Shown in pieces: positions 7,028 to 16,719 of a stretch of DNA of 38,948 nucleotides. A program made the translations under genes and the position numbers. This stretch comes from Nitrospirota bacterium (GTDB taxonomy: Bacteria > Nitrospirota > Nitrospiria > Nitrospirales > NS-4), in assembly GCA_005877855.1 (NCBI GenBank), contig VBOF01000023.1:1-38948 (forward strand), read 5' to 3'. Under the pieces are notes generated by a model. That model saw only the letters and a list, made by a program, of their open reading frames with translations. It searched no databases and was not told the origin of the DNA. How positions within the stretch are numbered: the stretch's first letter is position 1; each line of letters opens with the position of its first letter.

Positions 7028-9414
7028 GGCGGGGCCGTCGGAGGGCCCAGCCGCTGCCAGCGGGCACGTGCGAGCAGCGCCAGGCAGAGCGCACACCCCA
7101 CCAGGGAGGCCGCCGCGCCCACGCGCAGCAGCGGCGTCTCATACTGGAACGTGACGGTGTGGACGCCCTCCGGCACGATAACTGCCCGCACCAGCGCATT
7201 GGCCTGCAGAATCGGCAACTCAGCGCCGCTTTCCAGGGTGGCCCGCCAGCCCTTGTCAAAGGCATCGAGCAGAATGAGGACGGCGGCGTGCGGGGTCTCC
7301 GTCCGCACCCGCACCTCTTCGGGTGCGTAGCGCTCGATCACGGCAGAGCCGCCGAGCGCGGGGCCCGGCATGGCGACGTCCGCCGTTTCGATCACGTCCA
7401 CGGTCCCGTCCAGGAAATCGGGTCTCGCAAGCAGGGCTACCGGATCGACCGGTGAGGCCGCACGCTCGGGTTTCGGCGACAAATAGGCCCGCGGCTTGGA
7501 AGGAATGGGATTCTTGAACAGCGCGAGTTCGTACTCCGGCAAGGTGGCCACCAGCCCACGTGCAACCTGCGACTCCTTCAAGTGAGACAGCAAGCCGATG
7601 TAATAGGTCACGTTGAAGCGCGCAGCCGCCTGCGTTCCCATCTTCTGCCTGACCATGGCAATAAACTCTGCCTTGTAGCCGGGAAGATAGCGTTTGGCCA
7701 ACTCGATATGGAACTCGGCATTGTGTAACACGTCAAGCGCCTGTCGCCGCGCCACCATCACCGCCTCATAGTAGCCAAGCTGGTGAATGAGGGATTCTGG
7801 AACTACCGCTTTGCGCTCGTCGAGGGGGACCACTCGGAAATGGCCGGGATGCAGGGAGCCTTCACGCGATTTGAGCACTTCGGCAAACGGTGGGACGAAC
7901 GTGGCGGCCTCAACGGGTGCGGTGTGGTAGGCACCGAGGTTCGCGCGTGAAAGGTCCAGGGCAACGATTATGACCAGGACGATGAGAAGGAGCCTCGGAT
8001 GAAGCCGCCCGCGCGTAAGCCCGCCCACGATGATTCCTACGCCCAGCGCCGCAACTGCGCTGAACAGAAAGGCCAGGGCAGCCGAGTCGGTCAACTCGCG
8101 AGCCAGGGTCGCCGGTGCTCCAAGGAGGGCGGCTGTCCACGCGCTGACGATGTCGATATGAAAGCCGAGCCCCGCGACTCCGCAGAGGACCGCTACTGCA
8201 AACCAGGGCCTCTGGCCTCCAGCCCCAGTCCGCAGTGCATCGAGCCCAGCTCCTGCCAGCATCGCGATGGCGAAGGAAAAGAGGCCCATGAACTTCTCGG
8301 GGAATCGGAATGCTGACCAGAGCGGCACGATCCGGTAGAAAACCTCATAGAGGCCGCCCCACCGCCCGAGCGAGAGAAGAAGTGCCAGGATGCCCAGGAG
8401 GGCCAGAACGCGCAAGTCACGGCGCTGCCACGCCCCCAGGAACGCCAATCCTGTCACTGGAACCCCGAGGTAAAGACTCTCCGCCCAAAAATAGCCGATG
8501 TCTCTTCCCCTCAAACCGCTGTATGAAGCTCCTGCCTCATCGGTCGGGTCGGCGTATTCGCCGATCGGCGAAGCCAAGACGGTCAGGAGGCGAAGGGGAT
8601 GGGTTGACCAGACCAGCGCTTGTTCATGGAACTGCGCTGGGTGCAGGCGTTCGCTGTCTACGAAAACAGCCCATGCCGGTCCCAGTTGAATGGCTGCGAG
8701 CAGGATGACAAGAGCGCATACCGGCGCCAGCCTGAGGCACGCTGCGAGTCGAGAGTCTCGGGCGCGTGCTGCTGTCCAAAGGAGCGCGACGAAACCGTAG
8801 TAATACCCCGTTTGGATGTCGCCGATCAGAAAGACCGTTGTCCAAACGACTGCCGGCGCCACCGCCCATGCGCGCGCGCCGTTCAAGGCCTTGTCAAGGG
8901 CGAGGCAGAACAGCGGCAGCATACAGATCGAGTACAGGTAGAGGACGCTCTCGGTGAGCGAGACGACATAACCCGAGAGGGCGAAGGCAAGGCCGGCGAG
9001 CAAGGACCCCGTGCGCGAAACGTTCAGCCTGCGACCCAGCGTGAAGGCTCCAATGGCGGCCAGCAGGCAGGTGAGGAGCGTTGCGGCGCGATGCGCATCG
9101 TGCACTGAAAAGAGGAACGCCAGCGCTGTGAACGGGTGAAAGGTCCCGGTGTGGGTCGCTCCGATATACGGGCGGCCCAAGGATTCATAGGGGAACCATT
9201 GCGGAAGCTCGCCCGCCGAAAGCCGCTCCATCAGGTACTGCTTGAGCGGGGGATAGAATCCATAGGAATCCCGTTTAATGAGCACAAGACCTGGCAGCCA
9301 GAGTCCATGGAAGAAAGCGAGTGTGACGCCGAGGAGGGCAATGACGGCCAGGACGGTCCTTGTCTTAGCAGCCAGTCTGGGAGAGGAAGCTTCCGGGAGC
9401 GCGGGCGAGTTCAT
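7024..9414 (-). CDS. YfhO-family polytopic membrane protein, copy 2
   Basis: This is a 796-residue paralogue of its neighbours on both sides. ATG 9414 is preceded by AGGAT and overlaps the stop of copy 3 as ATGA. The same blocks occur in the same order: GLWLPGLVLIKRDSYGFYPPLKQYL, GELPQWFPYESLGRPYIGATHTG, FALSGYVVSLTES, GDIQTGYYYGF, FWAESLYLGVPVTGLAFLGAW, VPLWSAFRFPEKFMG, and the C-terminal domain with ILLDAFDKGWRATLESGAE. Compared with copy 1 it carries a short insertion before FWAES (around ADPTDEAGASYSGLRGRD). The fold and the family's role in sugar transfer at the membrane are shared with copy 1. I cannot tell whether the copies differ in substrate. All landmarks are intact, so this copy looks functional. 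Confidence 0.82.
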   Translation of the reverse strand: MNSPALPEASSPRLAAKTRTVLAVIALLGVTLAFFHGLWLPGLVLIKRDSYGFYPPLKQYLMERLSAGELPQWFPYESLGRPYIGATHTGTFHPFTALAFLFSVHDAHRAATLLTCLLAAIGAFTLGRRLNVSRTGSLLAGLAFALSGYVVSLTESVLYLYSICMLPLFCLALDKALNGARAWAVAPAVVWTTVFLIGDIQTGYYYGFVALLWTAARARDSRLAACLRLAPVCALVILLAAIQLGPAWAVFVDSERLHPAQFHEQALVWSTHPLRLLTVLASPIGEYADPTDEAGASYSGLRGRDIGYFWAESLYLGVPVTGLAFLGAWQRRDLRVLALLGILALLLSLGRWGGLYEVFYRIVPLWSAFRFPEKFMGLFSFAIAMLAGAGLDALRTGAGGQRPWFAVAVLCGVAGLGFHIDIVSAWTAALLGAPATLARELTDSAALAFLFSAVAALGVGIIVGGLTRGRLHPRLLLIVLVIIVALDLSRANLGAYHTAPVEAATFVPPFAEVLKSREGSLHPGHFRVVPLDERKAVVPESLIHQLGYYEAVMVARRQALDVLHNAEFHIELAKRYLPGYKAEFIAMVRQKMGTQAAARFNVTYYIGLLSHLKESQVARGLVATLPEYELALFKNPIPSKPRAYLSPKPERAASPVDPVALLARPDFLDGTVDVIETADVAMPGPALGGSAVIERYAPEEVRVRTETPHAAVLILLDAFDKGWRATLESGAELPILQANALVRAVIVPEGVHTVTFQYETPLLRVGAAASLVGCALCLALLARARWQRLGPPTAPP

Positions 9415-11647
9415 CGACGAGATCCTGTGGGATATCTGCGCCTCCACCAGGCATGGCTGATCAGTCCGAGGCACAGCAGGCAGCCGGCCAGTGACGCTGC
9501 GGCGCCGGCCCTTAACAACGGGGTTCGGTAGGAAAACGTCACCACATGGGCGCCTGACGGCACGACCACCGCCCGCACCAGCGCGTTGGCGCGTAGAATC
9601 GGAATCTCAACGCTGTTCTCGAGCCTGGCTGTCCAGCCCTTATCGAAGGCGTCGAGCAGAACGAGGACGGCCGGCTTTGGGGATTCGACCCGCACCCGTA
9701 CGTTCTCGGGTGTGTAGTGGTCGATCGTCGTGCGCCCATCACCGGCTGGTCCCGGCAACGTGGGGTCTGAGGTTTCGATCACGTCCACCTCGCCGCTCAG
9801 GAAATCCGGCCGTGCGAGCATCGCGGCCGGATCGACCGGCGAAACGGCGCGCTCCGGTCGCCGCGATAAATACGCGCGCGGCTTGGCGGGGACGGGGTTG
9901 TGGTACAGGGCAAGATCGTATGCAGGAAGCGCAGCCACGAGCGCTTTCGCGAGTGGCGTCTCGTTCAAGCGTGATTGGCGACCGATGTAGTAGGTGACGT
10001 TGAAACGCGCGGCGGCCGTGACGTCTTTTCTCCACTGCTCCACCATGAACTGAAGGGCGGAACCGTACCCGGGCAGATAGAAGTTTGCGGACTCGATATG
10101 GAATTGAGTGTTGTGCTCCAAATCCAGCGCTTGTCGGCGCGCCATCGACTTCGCCCCATGGTGGTCAAGCGAGCGAAAGATTCGCTCCGGCATTGCGATT
10201 TTCTCCTCGGCGGTTCCAATCATGCGGAAGCGCCCAGGGACCACCCCGCCTTCGCGTGCCTTGATGGCCTCGGCCAAAGGTGGAATGAACGTCGCCAATT
10301 CTTCGGGTCCTATGTGGTAGGCGCCCAGGTTTGTGCGTGCGAGATCGAGCGTCATAATCGCTGCAAGGGCGGTGAGCAGGAACGCTTCAGAGAGTCGTCT
10401 CCTCCGGGCTCCCAGGACGGCCACCCACACACCCAGTGCCGCCAGTGTGCTGAAGAAGAAAGCGTGCGTTCCTGACCGGGTTATCTCGTATGCCAAGGCC
10501 GGCGGTGCTCCGAAATGTCCAGACATCCATGCGCTGGCGGTTTCCGCGTAGAGTGCAAGCCCCGCACTAGCGCATAGGATTGCTCCGGCAAGCCAGAGCG
10601 CCGGGCGTCCCGTGCCTGTCCTTACCGCGTCGAGCCCGGCTCCTGCAAGCATCGCGGCAGCGAACGACACCACGCCCATGAATTTCTCCGGGTATCGGAA
10701 TGCCGACCAGAACGGCACCACACGGTAGAAGATCTCGTAGAGTCCGCCGTACCGGCCGAGGGCAAGAAGCAACGGCCTCTCCCTTCCAGCGGTCGGGTGC
10801 CGAAGAAGAAGTGCCCTACGTCCGCCGGATCCGCGTTCTCGCCAATCGGGGAAGCCAGTACGGTCACCAGACGCAGGGGATGAGTTGACCAATAGAGCGC
10901 ATGCTCATGGAAGGAAGTGGGCTGCGCGCGGGTACTATTAGCGAACACCGCGGCGGCAGGTCCAAGCTGAATGCATGCGAGAAGGACCGCCAAGCTGCCG
11001 GCTAGGAATAACCGAAGACAGGCCTCGCGGCGAGAACCCGGTGCGCGCGCCATCGCCCACGCAAGCGCGATGAACCCGTCGTAATACCCTGTTTGTATAT
11101 CACCGATCAGAAACACTGTTGCCCACACGGCCGCGGGCGCCACCGTCCAGGCACGCGAACCGACCAGCGCTTTTTCAAGCGCGGCGCAGAAAAGCGGCAG
11201 CACGCAGATCGAGTAGAGGTATGCGATGTGGTCGGTGAGCGACACGAGGTACCCGGAAAGCGCGAACGCCAGGCCGGCGACCAGCGCGCCCGAGCGCGAA
11301 AAATTCAGCATCCGTCCCAGTACGAAGGCTCCGACCGCGGCCAGCAGACATGACAAGAGTGTCGAGGCACGATACGCGTCGGGGATCAGAAGGAGGAAAT
11401 AGAGCGAGGTGAACGGGTGGAAGACGCCCGTGTGGGTCACTCCGATGAACGGACGCCCGAGTGCCTCGTAGGGGAACCACTGTGGCAGTTCGCCGGCCGA
11501 GAGCCTCTCGATGAGATACTGCTTGATCGGGAGGTGCAGCCGAAAGGCGTCGCGTTTGATGAGCACCAGTCCAGGCAGCCAGAGACCATGGTAGAAGGCA
11601 AGGGTGAGACCCAGTAGGACTGTCACTGCACGAGACTCAGGCAGCAT
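9411..11647 (-). pseudogene. YfhO-family membrane protein, copy 3, interrupted by a frame-breaking gap
   Basis: The N-terminal half starts at ATG 11647 (overlapping the methyltransferase stop by 11 nt) and reads through LIKRDAFRLHLPIKQYL and FALSGYLVSLTDH to HFFFGTRPLEG near 10785. The rest, from LLLALGRYGGLYEIFYRVVP to the end at 9411, is in another frame. Against copy 1, the stretch between FGT and LLLxLG should be about 120 nt but is about 23 nt. Roughly 97 nt are therefore missing, covering the whole FWAESxYLGVPVTGL segment. Both halves are otherwise well conserved with no further stops, so the lesion is recent or is an assembly error. A misassembly is plausible because this is one of three similar tandem copies. 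It is the first YfhO gene of the operon, and its stop overlaps the start of copy 2. Confidence 0.85.
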
Positions 11648-12374
11648 TCTTTCGCGCCACCACCAGGACATTTTTCCCGAACCACGGATTCTGTAAACCT
11701 TCCAACCACCGGGTGAACGGGACAAACCACGTATCGTAAAAATGCGCGAGGTGGGTGTTGATGGACGTGCGCCTCCCAACGACATTCAGAAGGTACCAAG
11801 GCAGTACCCCCATGCAGTCCATGTACTTGGACTTGACTACATCAAATCCCCCGTCGCGCAGCAACCCCTCCAAGTGCGGCTTCTCGTAGCGCCGGTAGTG
11901 GCCGACCGCCCTGTCCAGCGCGCTATAGAGCCACGGCAGAGCCGGCACGAACACGACAAACGTGCCACCCGGCACGAGCGCGTGGTAGGCAGCGCGGATT
12001 GATGCCTGATCGTCCGCGATGTGTTCGAGGACATTGATCATGAGCACGGTGTCAAACCGTTCCGGGGAAGATCGGAAGACCTCGTTGGTTGTCGTCAGGC
12101 GGCCTGCCCGCAGTAGATCGGGGTGGGCGGTCTCCAACCGCTTGTGCAGATGCTGGTAGAGGGTGCCCTCTGGCTCGAACACCTCCAATCGCGCCGTCGG
12201 GTGGCAGGACACATGTGAGCGCACGAGCCGGTTGGTGAAAGTGCCGATGCCGGCCCCGATTTCGACCAGCCGCTCCCCGAAGAACGGACGGACTTCCTCG
12301 AAGAGCCATCGGTAGTAGTTCTCCAGATCGTCGAGGGCCAGGAGGCTTGCTGTCAGGCACTCGCCTTCAGTCAT
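11637..12374 (-). CDS. Class I SAM-dependent methyltransferase
   Basis: This is a cytoplasmic methyltransferase of 245 residues. Motif I, LVEIGAGIGTFTNRL, lies about 35 residues in. An acidic residue ends strand 2 (EVFEPEG), followed by FDTVLMINVLEHIADD and the LVPGGTFVVFVPALPWLYSALD strand. The latter and the VGHYRRYEKPHL segment are typical of methyltransferases found in glycan and lipid gene clusters. I chose ATG 12374. A GTG at 12392 is the alternative, and neither has a strong ribosome site. It is the first gene of the minus-strand operon leading into the three YfhO genes, and its last codons overlap the start of copy 3. A role in modifying the glycan or lipid carrier handled by the YfhO proteins is an inference. 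Confidence 0.82.
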   Translation of the reverse strand: MTEGECLTASLLALDDLENYYRWLFEEVRPFFGERLVEIGAGIGTFTNRLVRSHVSCHPTARLEVFEPEGTLYQHLHKRLETAHPDLLRAGRLTTTNEVFRSSPERFDTVLMINVLEHIADDQASIRAAYHALVPGGTFVVFVPALPWLYSALDRAVGHYRRYEKPHLEGLLRDGGFDVVKSKYMDCMGVLPWYLLNVVGRRTSINTHLAHFYDTWFVPFTRWLEGLQNPWFGKNVLVVARKNAA

Positions 12375-12407
12375 ACGTGTTGGCGCGCGCACGGCCCATG
12401 CGAAGGA

Positions 12408-12436
12408 ATTCTAGACGCGGGTCTGGAAAGAGGCAA
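12408..12436 (-). promoter_or_regulatory. Sigma-70 promoter of the methyltransferase-YfhO operon
   Basis: On the minus strand TTGCCT (12436-12431) and TAGAAT (12413-12408) are separated by exactly 17 nt. Transcription would begin near 12401, about 27 nt before ATG 12374. Confidence 0.5.
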
Positions 12437-12485
12437 GGACAAACTGGTATAAGGGACCGCGGTTGAGGGCTGTTACTGGAACAAG

Positions 12486-13253
12486 ATGTTCAAGATTAAG
12501 AAATACCGGAAAGAAGCGACCGATCCGGGCCAACTTGTCGATTCCGTTGAACAGGCGGCTCGCCAGGCGAAGGAAAATCTGGCCTGGCTCATTGCCGGCG
12601 TGGTCGTGGCTGTCCTGGTAGGCGCGGCGGTCGGGGGGTTCCTGTGGATGCGCCAGCAGGACGACCGCGCTGCGGCCGACCTGTTCTATGAAGCCACTCA
12701 ACTGGTGTCCGAGCCCTCGCAAACGGGAGCGCCCCCGGCGCCGCGCCGTTCGGAGGACTTACAGAAAGCCATCGAGGCATTCCGGAAGATCCTCACCGAC
12801 TTTCCGAACAGCTCGGTCGCGCCCCAGGCCGCGTATCTGTTGGGAAATGCCTTGAGCGAGCGCAAGGACTGGGATGGTGCCATCAAGGCCTACCAGGATT
12901 TTCTGGCCCGCTACGGCGCCAACCGACTCCTCGTTCCGCTGGTCTATCAGCGCATGGCCTATGTGCAACTGGCGCAAGGCAAGCTGGACGAAGCGGAAAA
13001 GACGTTGACTGCGATCGTGCAGATGGCGAGCGCTCCCAACAAGGATCACGCGCTCTACGAACTCGGCAAGATCAACGAACTGCTGAACCGACAGGAGGGC
13101 GCGCTGGCGTACTACCAACAGATCGTGAAAGACCACCCGTCCTCCCCCTTCGCGACCGAAGCCTCCGTTCGCATCAAGACCCTCGATGCGCGAAAAGCCG
13201 TTGCGCCCGCTACGGGGACTCCAGCGCCCACTCCTCCGCCGCCACAGAAGTAA
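12486..13253 (+). CDS. Membrane-anchored TPR protein (YfgM/YbgF-like architecture)
   Basis: The 255-residue protein has a short basic cytoplasmic N-terminus (MFKIKKYRKEATDPGQ) and an amphipathic stretch. A single transmembrane helix follows at about residues 33-55 (LAWLIAGVVVAVLVGAAVGGF). The rest is a periplasmic tetratricopeptide solenoid, including DLQKAIEAFRKILTDFPNS, DGAIKAYQDFLARYG, KLDEAEKTL and GALAYYQQIVKDHPSS. The end is a proline-rich tail (PTPPPPQK). This layout resembles YfgM, an ancillary subunit of the Sec translocon, and other periplasmic TPR adaptors. It marks the protein as a protein-protein scaffold rather than an enzyme. It is divergent from the methyltransferase operon, and a GT-C-like membrane protein gene follows 54 nt downstream. 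Confidence 0.78.
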   Translation: MFKIKKYRKEATDPGQLVDSVEQAARQAKENLAWLIAGVVVAVLVGAAVGGFLWMRQQDDRAAADLFYEATQLVSEPSQTGAPPAPRRSEDLQKAIEAFRKILTDFPNSSVAPQAAYLLGNALSERKDWDGAIKAYQDFLARYGANRLLVPLVYQRMAYVQLAQGKLDEAEKTLTAIVQMASAPNKDHALYELGKINELLNRQEGALAYYQQIVKDHPSSPFATEASVRIKTLDARKAVAPATGTPAPTPPPPQK

Positions 13254-13307
13254 ACCTGATTCCGACATGAACGTCTCAGCGACGACGGGCAGCGAGCCTG
13301 GGATGCG

Positions 13308-15287
13308 ATGAGTACCGGCCGTCCCAATCAATGCCTGTCGTGCTACCACATGCCGGCGCTCCTTGTTGCAACCGGAGTGGTCGTGCTCGGGACCGCGTTG
13401 GTGGACCTGTCCCGACTGTGGCTGTTGGTGGTGCCGATAGTTGTCTGCTTGATGGTCTCTGGCGCTGGTGCGCTGGTCGACCGAGCTGTTGGTGGCCTTC
13501 TGGCCGGGCATGAGTATCCGCCGATGGTCGGGCTGTCGGTCCGCATGGGTGTGGGGCTTGCGTGCTTGTCGTTGGTGACTTTCCTAAGCGCATTGAGCGG
13601 GATGCTCTGGCTGGCAGGGCTGGCCGCGCTTCCGGCCATCACATACGGGTGCGTCTGTGTCATCCGCGCGAGCTTTCGGTTGCGTCCGTTCCGTGTGGCT
13701 CTGGCAACAGGGGTCGGAGGGAGCCTGCTGGGTGGCGGATGGCTCGTGGCGTGGCTCTGGGCCACGATCCCGCCCACCTTCTACGATGAACTGGCCTATC
13801 ATCTGGTGATTCCGCAACGGGTCCTTGAGACGGGAGCGATCCAGACGACTCCCTGGGTGTTCTTTACCTTCATGCCCCATGCGTACGATCTGTTGCTGGC
13901 ATGGGGGATGGCGTTCGCCGGGGATCTCGGTGCCAGGGCTATCATCGTCGCGTTGTGGGTGGCGTGCTCGCTGGCAGCCTGGGGGTTGGCCGAGGGGATT
14001 ACCGGGCCCGGGGCTTCTCCGTGGGCGGCGCCTCTCGTGGCGGGCGCGCTGGCGACGTCGCCCATGCTCTGGTTTCTCGCTACGCTCCCGTTTGCAGAAA
14101 CCGCTTTGGTCGCAGCGGTCGTCACCGCGGCCGTCGTGCTTGTCGCTCCGCCGGCCGAACGGCGTCCCTGGTTGGCGCTCGGGTTAGTCCTGGGGTTGGC
14201 CGCCTCGGTCAAGCTCGCGGGGCTGTATTGGGTCGTGGCAGGACTGGCCGCGACGGCTGTCGCGGGATGGACGGGAAGGGATACCCTCCGGGCGGGCGCG
14301 GTTGCGCTGGCGAGTGTTGCGCCTTGGTGGGTTCGGGCGTTCGTCCATACGGGTAATCCGATCTATCCGATGGCGTACGGATTGCTGGGGGGCCGTCCAT
14401 GGAGCGAAGAGAGCCAGGCGCGGGTAATGGCGGACCTGCCCTACGGTGCTCCGGGCAGCCTCGGCTTGGGAGGCCTGCTGAGCCTGCCGCTGGATATGGT
14501 GCAACGCCCGGAACGCTTTGGATCAGCCTCGGAGGCGGGTGTGCTGGCCGTCGCGGCGACCTGCCTGGTCTTGGCTTTGCCGGTCATCTCCCGGGTTGTT
14601 GGGCTCAGCGAGCGCGGCCGGCGTCTGGGCGATGCCGCCGCGATCTTCGTGGCCCTGTCAGGCGCCGGATGGGTCCTCACATCTCCGACCACGCGATTCT
14701 TCGCCCCGGCGTTTGTCGTCGGCCTGGCGGGGCTGGTCGGGACCCTGCTGTATCTCCGACGAGCGGGCCGAGTGGTGGCGCTGATCGTAATACTCGTCGG
14801 GGGGGTGTGGGGGACGGCCCGGTTTCTTCATCAGCACGCGGCCGTCTTCTCATCACTTGAAGTGGCCCTCGGACGAGAGAGCGCCGATGCATACCTGACC
14901 CGGCAGCTCGACCATTTCGCCGCCGCACGCTTCGTGCAGGAGAGACTGCCGCCTGACGCGCGGCTGCTCCTTATCGGCGAGACCCGGCCCTACTATTTTT
15001 ACCGAGAAGCCATGGCGCCGTCCGCCTATGATGTCCATCCCCTGCGCCGTTGGGTCCAGGAGTCTCCATCCCCGGAGGCACTGGCAAAGCGCCTGGCCGC
15101 CGAGGGATTCACTCATGTCGTGCTTAACATCTACGAGCTCAAGCGCCTCCATGACAACTACGGCCTGCTGGCTTTTTCCGGTGATGAGGCGGAAGCGAAC
15201 ACCCGACGCCTCAGGGAACTCCCCCGCGCATTGCGGCTGCTGTTCGCGGCGAACGGGGTGTACGTCTTTGAAGTGCCTCGGCAGTAG
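13308..15287 (+). CDS. Polytopic membrane protein, GT-C glycosyltransferase-like
   Basis: This 659-residue protein has about 12 predicted membrane helices over residues 15-505 and a C-terminal soluble part. The first large extracytoplasmic loop contains PTFYDELAYHLVIPQ. An acidic pair in this place is the usual catalytic signature of GT-C enzymes that use polyprenyl-phosphate sugars. The C-terminal part (ERLPPDARLLLIGETRPYYF ... FTHVVLNIYE) is a Rossmann-like segment often seen at the end of such proteins. No close characterised relative is recognised, so donor and acceptor are unknown. The start is uncertain: ATG 13308, or ATG 13350 just before the first helix. It ends 12 nt before the convergent transglycosylase gene. 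Confidence 0.7.
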   Translation: MSTGRPNQCLSCYHMPALLVATGVVVLGTALVDLSRLWLLVVPIVVCLMVSGAGALVDRAVGGLLAGHEYPPMVGLSVRMGVGLACLSLVTFLSALSGMLWLAGLAALPAITYGCVCVIRASFRLRPFRVALATGVGGSLLGGGWLVAWLWATIPPTFYDELAYHLVIPQRVLETGAIQTTPWVFFTFMPHAYDLLLAWGMAFAGDLGARAIIVALWVACSLAAWGLAEGITGPGASPWAAPLVAGALATSPMLWFLATLPFAETALVAAVVTAAVVLVAPPAERRPWLALGLVLGLAASVKLAGLYWVVAGLAATAVAGWTGRDTLRAGAVALASVAPWWVRAFVHTGNPIYPMAYGLLGGRPWSEESQARVMADLPYGAPGSLGLGGLLSLPLDMVQRPERFGSASEAGVLAVAATCLVLALPVISRVVGLSERGRRLGDAAAIFVALSGAGWVLTSPTTRFFAPAFVVGLAGLVGTLLYLRRAGRVVALIVILVGGVWGTARFLHQHAAVFSSLEVALGRESADAYLTRQLDHFAAARFVQERLPPDARLLLIGETRPYYFYREAMAPSAYDVHPLRRWVQESPSPEALAKRLAAEGFTHVVLNIYELKRLHDNYGLLAFSGDEAEANTRRLRELPRALRLLFAANGVYVFEVPRQ

Positions 15288-15299
15288 CGTGAGGGCGAA

Positions 15300-16514
15300 T
15301 TACGACTTGGCCTTGCCCAGTTGAGGGATGAGGAGCCACTCTCCAGGCTTGAGCTTGGAGGATTTGTCCAACGCGTTGGCGTCGAGGATCGCCGCGAGGG
15401 GGGTGTGGTGACGCGTCGCGATGTGGTGCAGAGTCTCACCACGGCGGACCTGATAGCGCGTTGCCTGGACCCGCTTCCAGTCCGGGTACGAAGCCAGGTT
15501 GCTCAACAGCAGGTCCTTGCTCCCCACCGGAACCTTCAAACGGTAGGTGGGATCCGGCGGGGTCAGGTCCTTGCGAAGCTCGGGGTTCAGGGCCTTTAAC
15601 TCCTGGTATGTCACGCCGGCGGCCTTGGCTGCCATCCGCAAGTGGATCGGCCGCGTGAGGACTGCTTCCTCGTACTCGACCGGAGGTTGCGGGCCGAGCA
15701 TGAACCCGTAGCGGCTCGGGTCTTTGGCGATGAGTGTCGCGGCGAGAAACCGGGGCACGTATTCCCGAGTTTCGCGCTTGAGCAGCTTGGTGTCGGTGAG
15801 GTCCCAGAAGTCGTCGGCGCGGGCGCGGACAAGCGCGCGGCCCACCTTCCGCTCGCCCGCGTTGTACGCAGCCATCGCCAGCGGCCAGGAGCCGAAGAGG
15901 TGGTACAGATCGCGTAGATACTGAGCGGCGGCCAGCGTGGATTTCACGGGGTCTCGCCGCTCGTCAATCCAGTTGTCGACCCGCAGGCCGTACGTCTTGG
16001 CGGTGGACTGGATGAACTGCCACGGTCCGACCGCCTTGGCGCGGGAGACGGCGTTCGTGCTGAACCCACTCTCCACCAGCGAGAGGAAGATCAGGTCCGC
16101 TGGCAGGTTAAACTCCGCGAAGACCTGCTGGATCATCGGCCGGTGACGCTCAAATCGCTGCAACCAGAGTTCGAAATGATCGCGGATGTTGAAGGTGAAA
16201 ATCAGGACATGCTTGTCGATCTTGGGTGTCCGCACGATCGGTACGTCGAAGTCGACCGTTTCCTCCGCGGCCTCAAGCGGTTCGGTCGTCGTGACTTCGA
16301 GCAACGAAGGGCCCGACGTCCCTTCCCCCACGGGAGGGGGAGAGGGGGGTGCCGTCTCGATGCGGGGGGTTGAATCCACGGTGGCCCCCAGCGGCGGATC
16401 ACCGGCCGCAGGCTCCTCCGGTTCGGTCCCGGACAGCGCAAGTGCCTCCGTCGGTACGACCCCGGCGGTCAAGATTCCGCTCAGCAGCAGCACGAAAAAG
16501 AAACGGATGTGCAT
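15300..16514 (-). CDS. mltD: Membrane-bound lytic murein transglycosylase with LysM
   Basis: This enzyme cleaves the MurNAc-GlcNAc glycosidic bond of peptidoglycan in the periplasm, forming 1,6-anhydro ends. The 404-residue precursor starts with a signal peptide (FFFVLLLSGILTAGVV). A low-complexity Pro/Glu linker runs to about residue 90. The SLT domain has the catalytic Glu148 in LSLVESGF, then AVGPWQFIQSTAKTYGL and the AAYNAGERKVGRAL segment typical of family 1 enzymes. A cell-wall binding LysM module close to the C-terminus (YQVRRGETLHHIATRH ... LKPGEWLLIP) completes the MltD layout. ATG 16514 is preceded by GGAG with a 6-nt spacer. There is no obvious lipobox cysteine, so anchoring differs from E. 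coli MltD or is absent. Confidence 0.92.
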   Translation of the reverse strand: MHIRFFFVLLLSGILTAGVVPTEALALSGTEPEEPAAGDPPLGATVDSTPRIETAPPSPPPVGEGTSGPSLLEVTTTEPLEAAEETVDFDVPIVRTPKIDKHVLIFTFNIRDHFELWLQRFERHRPMIQQVFAEFNLPADLIFLSLVESGFSTNAVSRAKAVGPWQFIQSTAKTYGLRVDNWIDERRDPVKSTLAAAQYLRDLYHLFGSWPLAMAAYNAGERKVGRALVRARADDFWDLTDTKLLKRETREYVPRFLAATLIAKDPSRYGFMLGPQPPVEYEEAVLTRPIHLRMAAKAAGVTYQELKALNPELRKDLTPPDPTYRLKVPVGSKDLLLSNLASYPDWKRVQATRYQVRRGETLHHIATRHHTPLAAILDANALDKSSKLKPGEWLLIPQLGKAKS

Positions 16515-16535
16515 GGGTTTCTCCGAGAGCCCTTT

Positions 16536-16564
16536 AGTATAGACGAAGTGCCGCCTGAAAGCAA
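16536..16564 (-). promoter_or_regulatory. Sigma-70 promoter of mltD
   Basis: On the minus strand TTGCTT (16564-16559) and TATACT (16541-16536) are 17 nt apart and sit just upstream of the mltD ribosome site. The 205-nt region 16515-16719 is a divergent promoter region shared with the aminotransferase gene. Confidence 0.6.
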
Positions 16565-16639
16565 GAGACGGCCGATCGGCTCATGCCGTTAGTCGTTGAT
16601 AATCAGTTGATTTCTTTCCCGAATAGGTCTTCTGGCGCC

Positions 16640-16668
16640 TTGACAGGTTCCTGAGCATGTGGTAGCGT
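16640..16668 (+). promoter_or_regulatory. Sigma-70 promoter of the aminotransferase-serA unit
   Basis: A perfect -35 TTGACA (16640-16645) is followed after 17 nt by a weaker -10 TAGCGT (16663-16668). The start would be near 16675, about 45 nt before ATG 16720. A GAAGGAG ribosome site lies at 16702-16708. Confidence 0.5.
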
Positions 16669-16719
16669 GCCCACGTCTTCATCCATCCAGCTTCCCCTGC
16701 AGAAGGAGACCCTTAGGCT

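Larger units (their letters stand above)
4640..11647 (-). repeat. Tandem triplication of YfhO-type genes
   Basis: Three head-to-tail paralogous genes of about 2.3-2.4 kb follow each other with 4-nt ATGA overlaps. Conservation is highest in the first periplasmic loop and in the C-terminal beta domain, where stretches of DNA (for example the segments coding for GELPQWFPYE and VDVIET) are nearly the same. The middle parts are more divergent, so these are old duplications rather than a fresh amplification. Confidence 0.8.
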
